36,470 nucleotides of DNA from an uncultured Bacteroides sp. (GCA_949289265.1 CASENE010000079.1:1-36470), one strand, 5' to 3'; numbered from the stretch's first letter, positions 1 through 6,868 are shown. The notes: generated by a model not told the origin, from the sequence alone. Translations and numbers: made by a program.

Positions 1-267
1 GGTAACGTAATTATCACGCCGCTGCATTTCGTGGTAGATGGTGTTCAGCGATGCACGTATGTCATCAAGCAGGGAGTTTATCTTTCCGGCATCCCTGCCT
101 TTCGCTTTTCCGGCTACCACATTCCAGTTTTCCGGCTGGATACTCTGTTTTGTACTGAACTGGCACAACTTTCCGTCAATGGTGATACGTGCCATAATCA
201 TAACCTCACCGTTTTTTTTCTCCGAACCTTTCTTTAGGTAAAAGAGAACCTTAAATGTCGATTTCAT
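1..267 (-). CDS. Tyrosine recombinase/integrase, N-terminal part (cut by window edge)
   Basis: The first 89 residues of a Bacteroides-type tyrosine integrase begin at the ATG whose complement is 265-267 and run off the left edge. The visible part starts MKSTFKVLFYLKKG and continues with IMARITIDGKLCQFSTKQS and a tryptophan (ENWNV). This is the arm-type DNA-binding domain and the start of the core-binding (SAM-like) domain of integrases from conjugative and mobilizable elements of Bacteroidales. The catalytic domain lies outside the window, so activity cannot be judged. The gene points away from the defence cassette at 775-4292, which may be cargo of the same element. Family recognition is from sequence character and is fairly sure; the element type is not. 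Confidence 0.8.
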   Translation of the reverse strand, partial: MKSTFKVLFYLKKGSEKKNGEVMIMARITIDGKLCQFSTKQSIQPENWNVVAGKAKGRDAGKINSLLDDIRASLNTIYHEMQRRDNYVT

Positions 268-363
268 AACTCAACTTTTTAATTGCAAAATTACTTCTTA
301 CACCTTGTTTTTGAGTTATGCAGACTATGGACTAATCAAGTCATTATCAGGTCATTTGCAGAC

Positions 364-406
364 AAATCGTTACCGTTTTTGTCCGGCATGGAATAGGTAA
401 CGATTT
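364..406. repeat. 11-bp perfect inverted repeat upstream of the integrase
   Basis: AAATCGTTACC (364-374) is repeated exactly as its reverse complement GGTAACGATTT (396-406), with 21 bases between. The arm length and spacing are in the range of a tyrosine-recombinase core site or a dimeric regulator operator. It lies about 100 bases upstream of the integrase start. The repeat is seen directly; the role is inferred. Confidence 0.6.
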
Positions 407-432
407 AGGAACAACTATTCGTTCTGAATACA

Positions 433-486
433 ATCCATTATCTTTCAATTAATTGCGATGCTTTGTTTGGGCTATAGGTAATGGAT
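433..486. repeat. 8-bp inverted repeat, ATCCATTA / TAATGGAT
   Basis: ATCCATTA (433-440) and TAATGGAT (479-486) form a perfect 8-bp inverted pair. The similarity extends a few bases further with gaps. It lies beside the 11-bp inverted repeat and in the same non-coding stretch. It could be a second protein-binding site, but an arm this short may also occur by chance. Confidence 0.35.
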
Positions 487-716
487 TTGTAACGTGCTAA
501 CTTCTGTATTCTTCATCGCTTTGAAGTGGGGTGATTAGCTGAGGACAAAGATAGTGATTTTTCTTGGAAAGCTCAACAATCATGCACGAATTTGACAGCC
601 TTTCATATGACCTCCCCATCCATATTCTCTCAATATAGAATCAGTAACATATAATACTTGTATTTCTTGTTTTAATTAGTATATTTGTAATTTTACTACG
701 ATATTTCATATTATAT

Positions 717-747
717 TTTGTTGTTTGCCATTTTATTTATATCTTTG
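717..747 (+). promoter_or_regulatory. Bacteroides-type promoter of the defence cassette
   Basis: TTTG at 717-720 and TATCTTTG at 740-747 are separated by 19 bases, matching the Bacteroidetes sigma-ABfr consensus (TTTG, 19-21 bases, TAnnTTTG). Transcription would start near 754, about 20 bases before the ATG at 775. A second candidate pair lies upstream (658-660 and 680-687). The site argues against translation starting at the in-frame TTG at 718. Confidence 0.65.
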
Positions 748-774
748 CTCGCAAATAAGATAAATACAACAAGT

Positions 775-2076
775 ATGATAGCAAACTTCTCGGTTGAAAA
801 TTTTTTCTCCATTAAATCGGCTCAAAAAATTAGTTTTGAACCTACGTCAGATACTTTTATGTCTGATGAATATTCGTATGAGGTTAAAGGAGGTGTCAGA
901 TTGCTGAAGGTAGGAATCATCTATGGTGCCAACGCTTCCGGCAAGACAAATGTATTAAATGCCATTGAGTTCTTCAGAATGCTGGTATTAAGAATGCCTA
1001 AAGACCGAAATGAAAAAACGGGAGTTGTTCCTTTTATGTTGGACGATATTTCAAGGAATGAAACGACGAAGATGTCAATGGTATTCTATATCAACCAATC
1101 GAAATATGTTCTTAGCTTTGAATTAGATGCAAAGCATATTCATTCTGAGACATTGGTTGTTTATGATTCCATTCGCCCTACCAAGTTATACAATCGCAGT
1201 TATGATGCTGCGACAGATTCCACGACCATAGAGTTTGGCTCAAATCTGAAAATGTCACGAAAAAGCCAAGAAGTAATCTCCGGGAATACAATCAATAATT
1301 GCAGTGTGCTTGCCGCGTTTGGCAAAAGCAACGTGGAACGGACAAAGTTGAATGATGTGTACGATTACTTTGCCAACCATGTAAAGGATGTATTGGCTCC
1401 TGGCATGTTGCTCTCGGGGTATGTCAAATCACGATTGGATAAAGATGAAACTGGAGATTTGAAGAAGTTCATTTTAAATTTCTTGAAAGCGTCCGATTTC
1501 AACATAGAAGATGTGGTGTTGCACGAAGAAGAAGAGTTGATTACCCCTGAATTGGAACAACTCATCCAAAATGCGCCTATTGACAAAGAGGCAAAAGCCG
1601 AAATGCTAAGGAGGGGCAAAATCACAAATGCGAAACTGACTTTCAAACATAAGGCTGACGAGAAAGTATATGATTTGTCTGAAGAATATGAATCCAATGG
1701 CACAATGAGATTTTTGGGCATGGCCGTGATTTTGAATTTCTTGTTAAAGACCGACCGGTTTGTGCTTATTGATGAAGTCGAGACAAGTATCCATTACGAA
1801 CTGCTGGCTTATTTCCTGAAAGTATTTTTAGCAAATAGCAATAGGCCGTCCCAAATGCTCTTGACCACGCATGACATCAATCTGCTCAATGAAGATTTCA
1901 TTCGCCGTGACACGATATGGTTTACCGATAAGGACGAATTGGGTGAGACCCAAATAGTGCGACTTTCTTCTTTGGGATTGCATAAAAACCTTTCTCCCTA
2001 CAATGCCTACAAGCAAGGGAAATTAGTAAAGTTGCCATTCCTTGGCAGTCAATATATTGACCTAAACGAAGAATGA
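775..2076 (+). CDS. AAA/ABC-type ATPase, RloA/AbiLi-like defence ATPase
   Basis: This is a 433-residue ATPase of the OLD/RecF-like group (AAA_21/AAA_15). The Walker A loop GANASGKT is at residues 51-58, a signature-like SNGTMR at 307-312, Walker B VLIDEVET at 330-337 (D333, E334), and a switch histidine in TTHD at 366. The order matches AbiLi and RloA, ATPases paired with RloB-like proteins in anti-phage systems, where the ATPase is thought to sense infection and license the partner nuclease. I chose the ATG at 775 (MIANFSVENFFS) because N-terminal FSVENFFSIK is how the family begins and the promoter sits just upstream. The next gene starts 1 base after its stop, indicating tight co-translation. 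Codon use is AT-rich, unlike the core genes from 4.9 kb. The family is fairly sure; the trigger is unknown. Confidence 0.85.
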   Translation: MIANFSVENFFSIKSAQKISFEPTSDTFMSDEYSYEVKGGVRLLKVGIIYGANASGKTNVLNAIEFFRMLVLRMPKDRNEKTGVVPFMLDDISRNETTKMSMVFYINQSKYVLSFELDAKHIHSETLVVYDSIRPTKLYNRSYDAATDSTTIEFGSNLKMSRKSQEVISGNTINNCSVLAAFGKSNVERTKLNDVYDYFANHVKDVLAPGMLLSGYVKSRLDKDETGDLKKFILNFLKASDFNIEDVVLHEEEELITPELEQLIQNAPIDKEAKAEMLRRGKITNAKLTFKHKADEKVYDLSEEYESNGTMRFLGMAVILNFLLKTDRFVLIDEVETSIHYELLAYFLKVFLANSNRPSQMLLTTHDINLLNEDFIRRDTIWFTDKDELGETQIVRLSSLGLHKNLSPYNAYKQGKLVKLPFLGSQYIDLNEE

Positions 2077-2077
2077 C

Positions 2078-2689
2078 ATGAAAAGGACTGTAACGAAAAG
2101 TATTGCCATCATAGGCGAAGGAGAAACGGAGTGGTTCTATTTTGACTCTTTGAGGGTTGCGTGTCGCTATCCTTTCAAGGTCGCGCCGGATTTTCCTCAG
2201 CATAGCGACATCAATCATATGCTGAAGCTGGTCGAATCCTATTTGAATAAGCAATATGACTATATAATATGTTTATTCGATATGGACAGACTGTTGCAGT
2301 ATCCCTCTGAAATGCAGTTATATCAGAAAGCAAAGAAGGAGTATAGTAAGAAAAAATATGCAGGGAAGGTGATGTTTGTAGAAACGAATCCTTGTACGGA
2401 ATTTTGGTTCTTGCTCCACTTCTTGCCTAATGTGGTTTGTCGGCGATATGAGAGTTACGAACAACTGCTTCCCGAATTGCAGAAATACATGCCGGGATAT
2501 GAAAAGACAAAAAGATATTTTATACGAACCAACCTCTACAAATATCTGACAGAGAATGGAGATTTGGAACGGGCGATGTCAAATTCAGAAAAACTATGCC
2601 AGCTCTGCAAGGAATCTCCAGAGGATCTGATGGCATATTCAGAGATACATAAGGTAATAGAGTTATTAAATAAAGTTAAATCTATATAA
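2078..2689 (+). CDS. RloB-like (AbiLii-like) TOPRIM-type protein
   Basis: This 203-residue protein fits the RloB family (PF13707). It has GEGETE at residues 13-18 near the N-terminus, the acidic pair FDMD at 67-70 (D68, D70), and NPCTEFWFLLHF at 104-115. These are the positions of the TOPRIM-like metal-binding glutamate and aspartates plus the family's hallmark NPxxExWxLLHF segment. Such proteins are the presumed nuclease or toxin partner of the ATPase encoded immediately upstream; AbiLi plus AbiLii form the AbiL abortive-infection system of lactococci. Spacing is 1 base from the ATPase and 4 bases to the next gene, so the three genes form one transcription unit. All key acidic residues are present, so the gene looks intact. 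Nuclease activity is inferred from the fold. Confidence 0.85.
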   Translation: MKRTVTKSIAIIGEGETEWFYFDSLRVACRYPFKVAPDFPQHSDINHMLKLVESYLNKQYDYIICLFDMDRLLQYPSEMQLYQKAKKEYSKKKYAGKVMFVETNPCTEFWFLLHFLPNVVCRRYESYEQLLPELQKYMPGYEKTKRYFIRTNLYKYLTENGDLERAMSNSEKLCQLCKESPEDLMAYSEIHKVIELLNKVKSI

Positions 2690-2693
2690 CCAT

Positions 2694-4292
2694 ATGGCAA
2701 AGAGTAGAAATTTTTCTGTTTATCTTCTAAAGAATGGATTCAATGCACAGAACTCATTAAAGGATGAACATCATTTAATCCTTCTTAACGAAACTAACAC
2801 CAGCATTCCAGCAGACGGAATAATGTATTATGGACAAAATCCAACAAAATCGCCATGGTGGAAAGAGTATTGGGGAATAAACCAAGACTTACGGCAAACA
2901 TCCGTAGGTGCAATAGTTTTTTTGCCTGTTAATAATAGGTGGTTTGCTATAACATTTGGGGCAAGTTATCATAATCTAAGAGAGAACTCTTACGAATATG
3001 ATTTCGGACTTAGAACGACCTTGAATACGTTAGATCCAGAAAAAATAAAATCAACGGATTTATTGATGCCCGAGACGGCCAAAAGACAACGCATTCAAAT
3101 TCCAAGTGCTTCCAGTTTGACTTATTTTGATTTTAACACTGATGAGTCAATTGTTAAACGATTGACTGGAGCCGTAAAAGAGGAATTTAAGGATTTATTA
3201 CGTAATGTAACAGGTTCAAGCAGCCTTAGATTTACCACGGCGTACGAGGCTGGTGAATTAACGGAATTGTGTTCCCGTTTGCTTGAAATTTATACACGAC
3301 GTGATTATGAAATGGCGTTTCCTGATTTGCATAATATTACTCCCATTAAAGATCCTGATTTAATAAGTTCTCTCGAAGAACAACTTTTAAGTGCTTTTCA
3401 AGAGGAATCCCCGGATCTTACATTGGGAATCCCCGATATAGTTGACTATTCAACGAATTTCAAGGTAAAATATCATGGTGCAACTAAGCCTTCTAAAGAA
3501 TACGAAGATGTGGATATCTCAAATTATGGAGAATATCTCAGTGAGTGGCGTGTTGATATTGCTGATGTTTCATTATTTGGCAAACACACGCTCTGTATAT
3601 TAGATGAGAATGGGAATCTACTACAAACTTTTTCGATTTATAAGTCCCTATTGTTCGACTGTGAGCATAATAATAAAACATATCATCTTTGTGAAGGCAA
3701 TTGGTATGAGATTGACACAAACTTTATTGAGCGACTCAAGACGGAATTGGACCCCATATTTGTTGATAATCATGATATTCTATGTGAATGTAATCAAAAA
3801 AGAGAAGATGAGTATAACATAGAAGCAAAAAGTCTTTCTCCCAAAGAACTAAACGTTTATTGTCTTGATAAAAAATCTATAGGTCCTCAAGGACAACACG
3901 ATGTAGAACCATGTGATTTAATTGCTGTTAAAGACAATGCAACAGAGCTAATACACAACAAAATATCAACTCGTTCTGCCTATTTAAGTCACTTGTTTAA
4001 TCAAGGCGTTAATTCCGTGATACTTTTACGACAAAGCACAGAAGCAAAAAATAAATTAAAAGAATTAGTGGGGCACAATCCTTCTTTGGAAGAAAGAATT
4101 GACACAGATCAGTATCATGTAACATATGGGATTATTACAAATAAGGCGAAAGAAATGAAATCCGATGCTTTGCCTATTTTTTCTCGCATAAGTCTTCTTA
4201 GATGCGTTAAGGCATTGAAACTTATGAAGATTCCTACAACAGTATTTCTCATTACAGATAACGTTGATAGGAAACATCCGAATAAAGATTAG
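2694..4292 (+). CDS. DUF6119 / TIGR04141 'sporadically distributed' protein
   Basis: This 532-residue protein starts MAKSRNFSVYLLKNG, the usual opening of the TIGR04141/DUF6119 family. It keeps other family landmarks: an IYKSLLFDCEHNNKTYHL segment followed by EGNWYEID (about residues 318-344), a STRSAYLSHLFNQG segment about residue 422, and a C-terminal YGIIT...LPIFSRISLLRC stretch. The full length fits the family. No enzymatic motif that I recognise is visible and no chemistry is established to my knowledge. The family is patchily distributed and often near restriction-modification or other defence genes. Here it starts 4 bases after the RloB-like gene and ends at a strong terminator, so it is the third gene of the cassette. 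Family assignment is from memory and is moderately sure. Confidence 0.7.
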   Translation: MAKSRNFSVYLLKNGFNAQNSLKDEHHLILLNETNTSIPADGIMYYGQNPTKSPWWKEYWGINQDLRQTSVGAIVFLPVNNRWFAITFGASYHNLRENSYEYDFGLRTTLNTLDPEKIKSTDLLMPETAKRQRIQIPSASSLTYFDFNTDESIVKRLTGAVKEEFKDLLRNVTGSSSLRFTTAYEAGELTELCSRLLEIYTRRDYEMAFPDLHNITPIKDPDLISSLEEQLLSAFQEESPDLTLGIPDIVDYSTNFKVKYHGATKPSKEYEDVDISNYGEYLSEWRVDIADVSLFGKHTLCILDENGNLLQTFSIYKSLLFDCEHNNKTYHLCEGNWYEIDTNFIERLKTELDPIFVDNHDILCECNQKREDEYNIEAKSLSPKELNVYCLDKKSIGPQGQHDVEPCDLIAVKDNATELIHNKISTRSAYLSHLFNQGVNSVILLRQSTEAKNKLKELVGHNPSLEERIDTDQYHVTYGIITNKAKEMKSDALPIFSRISLLRCVKALKLMKIPTTVFLITDNVDRKHPNKD

Positions 4293-4316
4293 TTATATTA
4301 CCAGTAAGTTTTTAGT

Positions 4317-4349
4317 GAGGGCAAGATACGATGCTTGCCCTCGTTTGTT
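4317..4349 (+). terminator. Intrinsic terminator after the defence cassette
   Basis: A perfect 9-bp stem, GAGGGCAAG (4317-4325) with CTTGCCCTC (4334-4342), encloses an 8-base loop and is followed by the T-rich GTTTGTT. It lies 24 bases after the stop of the DUF6119 gene and closes the three-gene unit. Confidence 0.8.
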
Positions 4350-4452
4350 ACATTGGTTTTATCATCTTCTCAATGAATGCAATTTCTTCATTGTTCAGAT
4401 TGTACTTGACACAAAGTTGATAGTCTATGTTTTCTATTGACTTATACCAGTG
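4348..4452 (-). pseudogene. C-terminal remnant of a DNA methyltransferase / type II R-M enzyme
   Basis: Reading the minus strand from 4452 to the TAA at 4348-4350 gives about 34 residues with KSIENIDYQLC, KYNLNNEEIAFIE and a final KMIKPM. This resembles the extreme C-terminus of Eco57I-type N6-adenine methyltransferases and fused restriction-modification enzymes, which often end in an 'IDxxLYxKYGLxxEEIxFIE' pattern. Upstream of this on the minus strand the reading passes into the integrase remnant of the opposite strand, so the rest of the gene is missing. It is a leftover of a larger element joined here by recombination. The match is short and from memory, so confidence is moderate. Confidence 0.5.
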
Positions 4453-4703
4453 TCGTGTCGTATAGTGGTAGTGAACGTAAGGAAGTCGTAGTACCTAAAT
4501 ATGCGGTTCTTACCACACATTGCGGAAGGCGAACTTTTATAGTTAATGCCCTCCGCCTTGGTATTCCTGCTTCCGTTATAATGGAATGGACGGGGCACAG
4601 CGATTATAAAGCCATGAAGCCTTATATTAAAATAGTAGATGCGGCAAAGGTTGAAAATATGGCACGGTTTGATAACTTCGGTAAAACCGATAAGGATGGC
4701 TAA
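4446..4703 (+). pseudogene. C-terminal remnant of a tyrosine integrase
   Basis: This frame carries the last catalytic part of a Bacteroides tyrosine integrase: LTTHCGRRTFIVNALRLGI contains the HxxR box (H then R three residues later). EWTGHSDYKAMKPYIKI contains the second histidine and the nucleophile tyrosine in the usual spacing. The first catalytic arginine, the core-binding domain and the arm domain are missing, and no start codon suits it, so it is a truncated remnant. It is on the opposite strand and over 4 kb from the N-terminal integrase at 1-267, so the two are not halves of one gene in their present arrangement. It sits directly against the methyltransferase remnant, marking a deletion or recombination scar. 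Confidence 0.8.
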
Positions 4704-4888
4704 AAATCAAGTACCCGAAAAAGTACCCAAATATAGGTTTGCCGTTTGGAATGTATGGTATAAAACGGTACACTTAAAGGTTTGTAAAATAGTAGAATGT
4801 GAAATGCTTGGTATCGTATGCTTACGAATAAAAATAACCCTCTTAGAGCCTGTCTCTCCGCAAGTGGTAATTTTTAGGAGGTTAAAGA
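4704..4888. other. Non-coding flank downstream of the integrase remnant
   Basis: No gene is seen here. A direct repeat AAGTACCC occurs twice (4728-4735 and 4741-4748), just after the integrase stop. The tract then changes from AT-rich to GC-rich, with the island/core boundary near 4850. The candidate attachment site at 4847-4861 is in this stretch. Confidence 0.45.
4847..4861 (+). other. Candidate attachment site (tRNA-Ser 3' end-like sequence)
   Basis: AGCCTGTCTCTCCGC resembles the 3' end of a bacterial tRNA-Ser gene (acceptor strand ending in CTCTCCGC). Tyrosine integrases of Bacteroidales elements commonly recombine at tRNA 3' ends and leave such a duplicate. It lies 144 bases after the integrase remnant and exactly where the AT-rich island ends. 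No full tRNA is present here. The resemblance is short, so this is a suggestion only. Confidence 0.3.
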
Positions 4889-4926
4889 CGCCTTGCTTCC
4901 CCGACGTGGGAGGCAAGGCGTTTTTT
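4889..4926 (+). terminator. Strong hairpin terminator between island and efflux operon
   Basis: A 13-bp stem (CGCCTTGCTTCCC 4889-4901 with GGGAGGCAAGGCG 4908-4920, one G-T wobble) encloses a 6-base loop and is followed by six T. It terminates plus-strand transcription from the island side. The minus strand has only a short T run after the stem, but it could also end the LytTR transcript, which stops at 4936. Confidence 0.8.
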
Positions 4927-4935
4927 CATGCTCCG

Positions 4936-5640
4936 TCAGCTGCGGCGGTCCAGATACTCCTGGAAGGTCTGTTTATAGCTGTCGCTGATGGGGATGTAGG
5001 TCTTGCCGAAGACGATGCGGCCGCGGTCGATGATGCGTATTTTGTCCTTGCGCACGATGTAGGAACGATGCACGCGGATGAACTGCGAGGCGGGCAGCAG
5101 GTCTTCCATCGCCTTCATGCTCATCAGCGACAGCACGGGTTTGGGGTTGTCCTCTTCGTATATCTTCAGGTAATCCTTCAGTCCCTCGATGTAGAGGATG
5201 CGGGCGAGGGCAATCTGCACCAGCTTGTATTCGCTCTTCACGTAGATGCTGTCTATTTCGTCCGGCTGCGGGCGGTGCGCCAGTTCGTAGTGGTGCAGGG
5301 CTTTGTTGGCGGCCTGCAGGAAGTCGGGATAGGAGATGGGCTTGAGCAGGTAGTCGATGGCGTTGACCTTGTAGCCGTCGATGGCGTATTGGTCGAAGGC
5401 GGTGGTGAAGACCACGAGCGTCTCCGGCGGAAGCATGCGCGAGAACTCCAGGCCGCTCAGCTCGGGCATCTGGATGTCCAGAAACACGAGGTCGGCCTGC
5501 TGGTCGGCCAGGCCCGCCATGGCCTGCACGGCGCTGGAGTATTTGCCCGCCAGCTCCAGGAAGGGGGTCTTGCGGACATAGCTTTCCATCAGGTCCAGCG
5601 CCAGGGGCTCGTCGTCGATAAGGGCACATTTCAGGGGCAT
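4936..5640 (-). CDS. LytTR-family response regulator
   Basis: This 234-residue two-domain regulator has an N-terminal receiver (about 1-120) with the acidic pocket D9-D10, phospho-acceptor D55 in VFLDIQMPELSG, the switch T79/T80 and K100 in LLKP. The C-terminal LytTR DNA-binding domain (about 130-232) contains IYVKSEYKLVQI, FIRVHRSYIV and a terminal IPISDSYKQTF. This fits the LytT/AlgR class, which acts as a cytoplasmic dimer binding direct repeats in promoters. The gene begins 12 bases after the stop of the LytS-type kinase gene, its obvious partner. It is the last gene of the minus-strand efflux operon, so the likely target is that operon itself, although no binding site was identified. Confidence 0.93.
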   Translation of the reverse strand: MPLKCALIDDEPLALDLMESYVRKTPFLELAGKYSSAVQAMAGLADQQADLVFLDIQMPELSGLEFSRMLPPETLVVFTTAFDQYAIDGYKVNAIDYLLKPISYPDFLQAANKALHHYELAHRPQPDEIDSIYVKSEYKLVQIALARILYIEGLKDYLKIYEEDNPKPVLSLMSMKAMEDLLPASQFIRVHRSYIVRKDKIRIIDRGRIVFGKTYIPISDSYKQTFQEYLDRRS

Positions 5641-5652
5641 ATCTCTTTCGGT

Positions 5653-6774
5653 TTAATGGGTGAGTGGTTGGTCTGTATCCTTTCCGTCCTGCCTCCGGGC
5701 CGTGGGCAGGGCAGTGTCTTGCGTATATAGCACGAGCCGCGAACGGTAGGTCGTGCCGTCGGGGCTGACGCCTTTCTGCCATTCGTAGCGTCCGGGGTAG
5801 GCCAGGTCGAGCCGCCGCTGCACCTGCTCCAGCCCGATGCCGCTGCCGCTCTTGTCGGCCTGCGTCTTGGGGTGGTGGCTGTTGGCTATGTCGCAGCACA
5901 CCCGGCCGGGGCTTTCGCTCAGGCGGATGCGGATGAAGCTGGGCTGCGTGGGCGAGATGCCGTGCTTGAAGGCGTTTTCTATCAGCGAGATGAAGATGAG
6001 CGGTGCGATGGGCGTGCGGCTGTCGGGCCGGACGTCGAACTGCGTCTCCAGCCGCACGTTGGCCGCCAGGCGGATGCGCATCAGCTCGATGTAGTTGCGG
6101 ATGAAGTCCATCTCTTTGGCCAGCGCGACGGAGGACTGCTGGTTCTCGTAGAGCACGTGGCGCAGCAGGCGGCTCAGCTCCTGCACGGCGGCCTGGGCCT
6201 TGTCCGCGTCGAAGGCGATGAGGGCGTAGATGTTGTTCAGCGTGTTCAGCAGGAAGTGGGGGTTCAGCTGGTTGCGCAGGTTCTTCAGCTCGGCCTCGGC
6301 ACGGCTCTTCTCGGCTTCGCGGCGGGCTTCTTCGGCCTGCATCCAGCGGCGGCTCAGGCGGATGGCGGCGCTCAGGCCGATGGTGAGCACCATGGAGAAG
6401 GCGTCGCGCAGCATGAAGAGCCAGCGGGGCGGCCCGATGCGCCGGGGCTCGCGGCGGGCCTGCCCGAGGTGGAGCGCGGCTTCCTGCCAGACGTGCGCGC
6501 CGGCCAGCACCGCCGCCACCAGCAGCACATTATATATTATGTATTGCCGCGTCCGCCCCGTGAAGAGGTAGCAGGGGATGAGCAGGAAATAGTTGACGTA
6601 GAACACCACGAGGAACGACAGCGGCACGATGCAGCCGTGGCGCAGGTAGTCCGGCCACGTGATGTTGAACCCGCTGCGGTTCATCATCAGAAAGGGGAAG
6701 CCGAAGACGATGCCCCAGCCGATGACGTGTATGGCTATCTCGGCCAGGCGGAGGTGGGTGTCGGTATGTTTCAT
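5653..6774 (-). CDS. LytS/YehU-type sensor histidine kinase (HisKA_7TM-less, PF06580)
   Basis: The 373-residue membrane kinase has four hydrophobic segments in the first 140 residues (about 14-32, 45-70, 78-95, 122-138). A short coiled coil (about 145-167) leads into the PF06580 kinase core, with the phospho-accepting H173 in NQLNPHFLLNTLNN. The ATP-binding N box is SLIENAFKHG (N267) and a G box SGSGIGLEQV is at about 309-318. No extracellular sensor domain is visible, so the signal may be in or at the membrane. The ATG at 6774 (MKHTDTHLRL) was chosen over an upstream in-frame start because a TAnnTTTG promoter box lies between them. The gene is directly upstream of the LytTR regulator and downstream of the MacB-like permease. 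Confidence 0.92.
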   Translation of the reverse strand: MKHTDTHLRLAEIAIHVIGWGIVFGFPFLMMNRSGFNITWPDYLRHGCIVPLSFLVVFYVNYFLLIPCYLFTGRTRQYIIYNVLLVAAVLAGAHVWQEAALHLGQARREPRRIGPPRWLFMLRDAFSMVLTIGLSAAIRLSRRWMQAEEARREAEKSRAEAELKNLRNQLNPHFLLNTLNNIYALIAFDADKAQAAVQELSRLLRHVLYENQQSSVALAKEMDFIRNYIELMRIRLAANVRLETQFDVRPDSRTPIAPLIFISLIENAFKHGISPTQPSFIRIRLSESPGRVCCDIANSHHPKTQADKSGSGIGLEQVQRRLDLAYPGRYEWQKGVSPDGTTYRSRLVLYTQDTALPTARRQDGKDTDQPLTH

Positions 6775-6780
6775 TGCGGG

Positions 6781-6788
6781 CAAAGATA
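6781..6788 (-). promoter_or_regulatory. TATCTTTG promoter box just upstream of the kinase
   Basis: On the minus strand TATCTTTG (complement of 6781-6788) matches the TAnnTTTG -7 box and ends only 6 bases before the kinase ATG. Transcription from it would begin at or next to the start codon, giving a leaderless message. No clear TTTG -33 box is visible at 19-21 bases, so the site may be weak. It would allow the kinase-regulator pair to be made independently of the efflux genes. Confidence 0.5.
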
Positions 6789-6798
6789 GTAATTTATT

Positions 6799-6868
6799 AG
6801 CTACAAGCTGCAAGCTACGAGCTACGAGTAGCCAAATACTTGTAGCTCGTAACTCGTAGCTTGTAGCT
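6799..6868. repeat. Imperfect intercistronic hairpin of 'CTACGAGCTACAAG' repeats
   Basis: AGCTACAAGCT (6799-6809) pairs perfectly with AGCTTGTAGCT (6858-6868). Inside are further copies of GCTACGAG on the left and CTCGTAGC/CTCGTAAC on the right, so the whole gap between permease and kinase can fold into a long imperfect hairpin. It abuts the stop codon of the permease. Such low-complexity 'TAGCTTGTAGCT' sequences are typical Bacteroides intergenic repeats. Confidence 0.7.

Larger units (their letters stand above)
268..716. other. AT-rich non-coding stretch between integrase and defence cassette
   Basis: No convincing gene was found in this stretch. It holds two inverted repeats (364-406 and 433-486), described separately, and a promoter-like pair TTG at 658-660 and TATATTTG at 680-687 with 19 bases between. 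On the minus strand TAATTTTG (286-293) could be the -7 box of the integrase. Its place next to an integrase start fits an element end or a recombination/regulatory region. Confidence 0.5.

Noticed and set aside
718-774. N-terminal extension of the ATPase gene from a TTG at 718.
   Set aside because: The interval is a promoter and the protein family begins at the ATG at 775.
1-4703. The two integrase pieces (1-267 minus and 4446-4703 plus) as one gene split by the defence cassette.
   Set aside because: They lie on opposite strands and point apart. A simple insertion would leave both pieces in the same orientation. An additional inversion would be needed, so two separate integrase genes is the simpler reading.
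4639-5730. A 363-codon plus-strand frame covering the LytTR gene, and similar long frames over the MacA, MacB, transketolase and CysN genes.
   Set aside because: The real genes on the other strand or frame have full conserved domains, and these frames have none. They are shadows of GC-rich genes.
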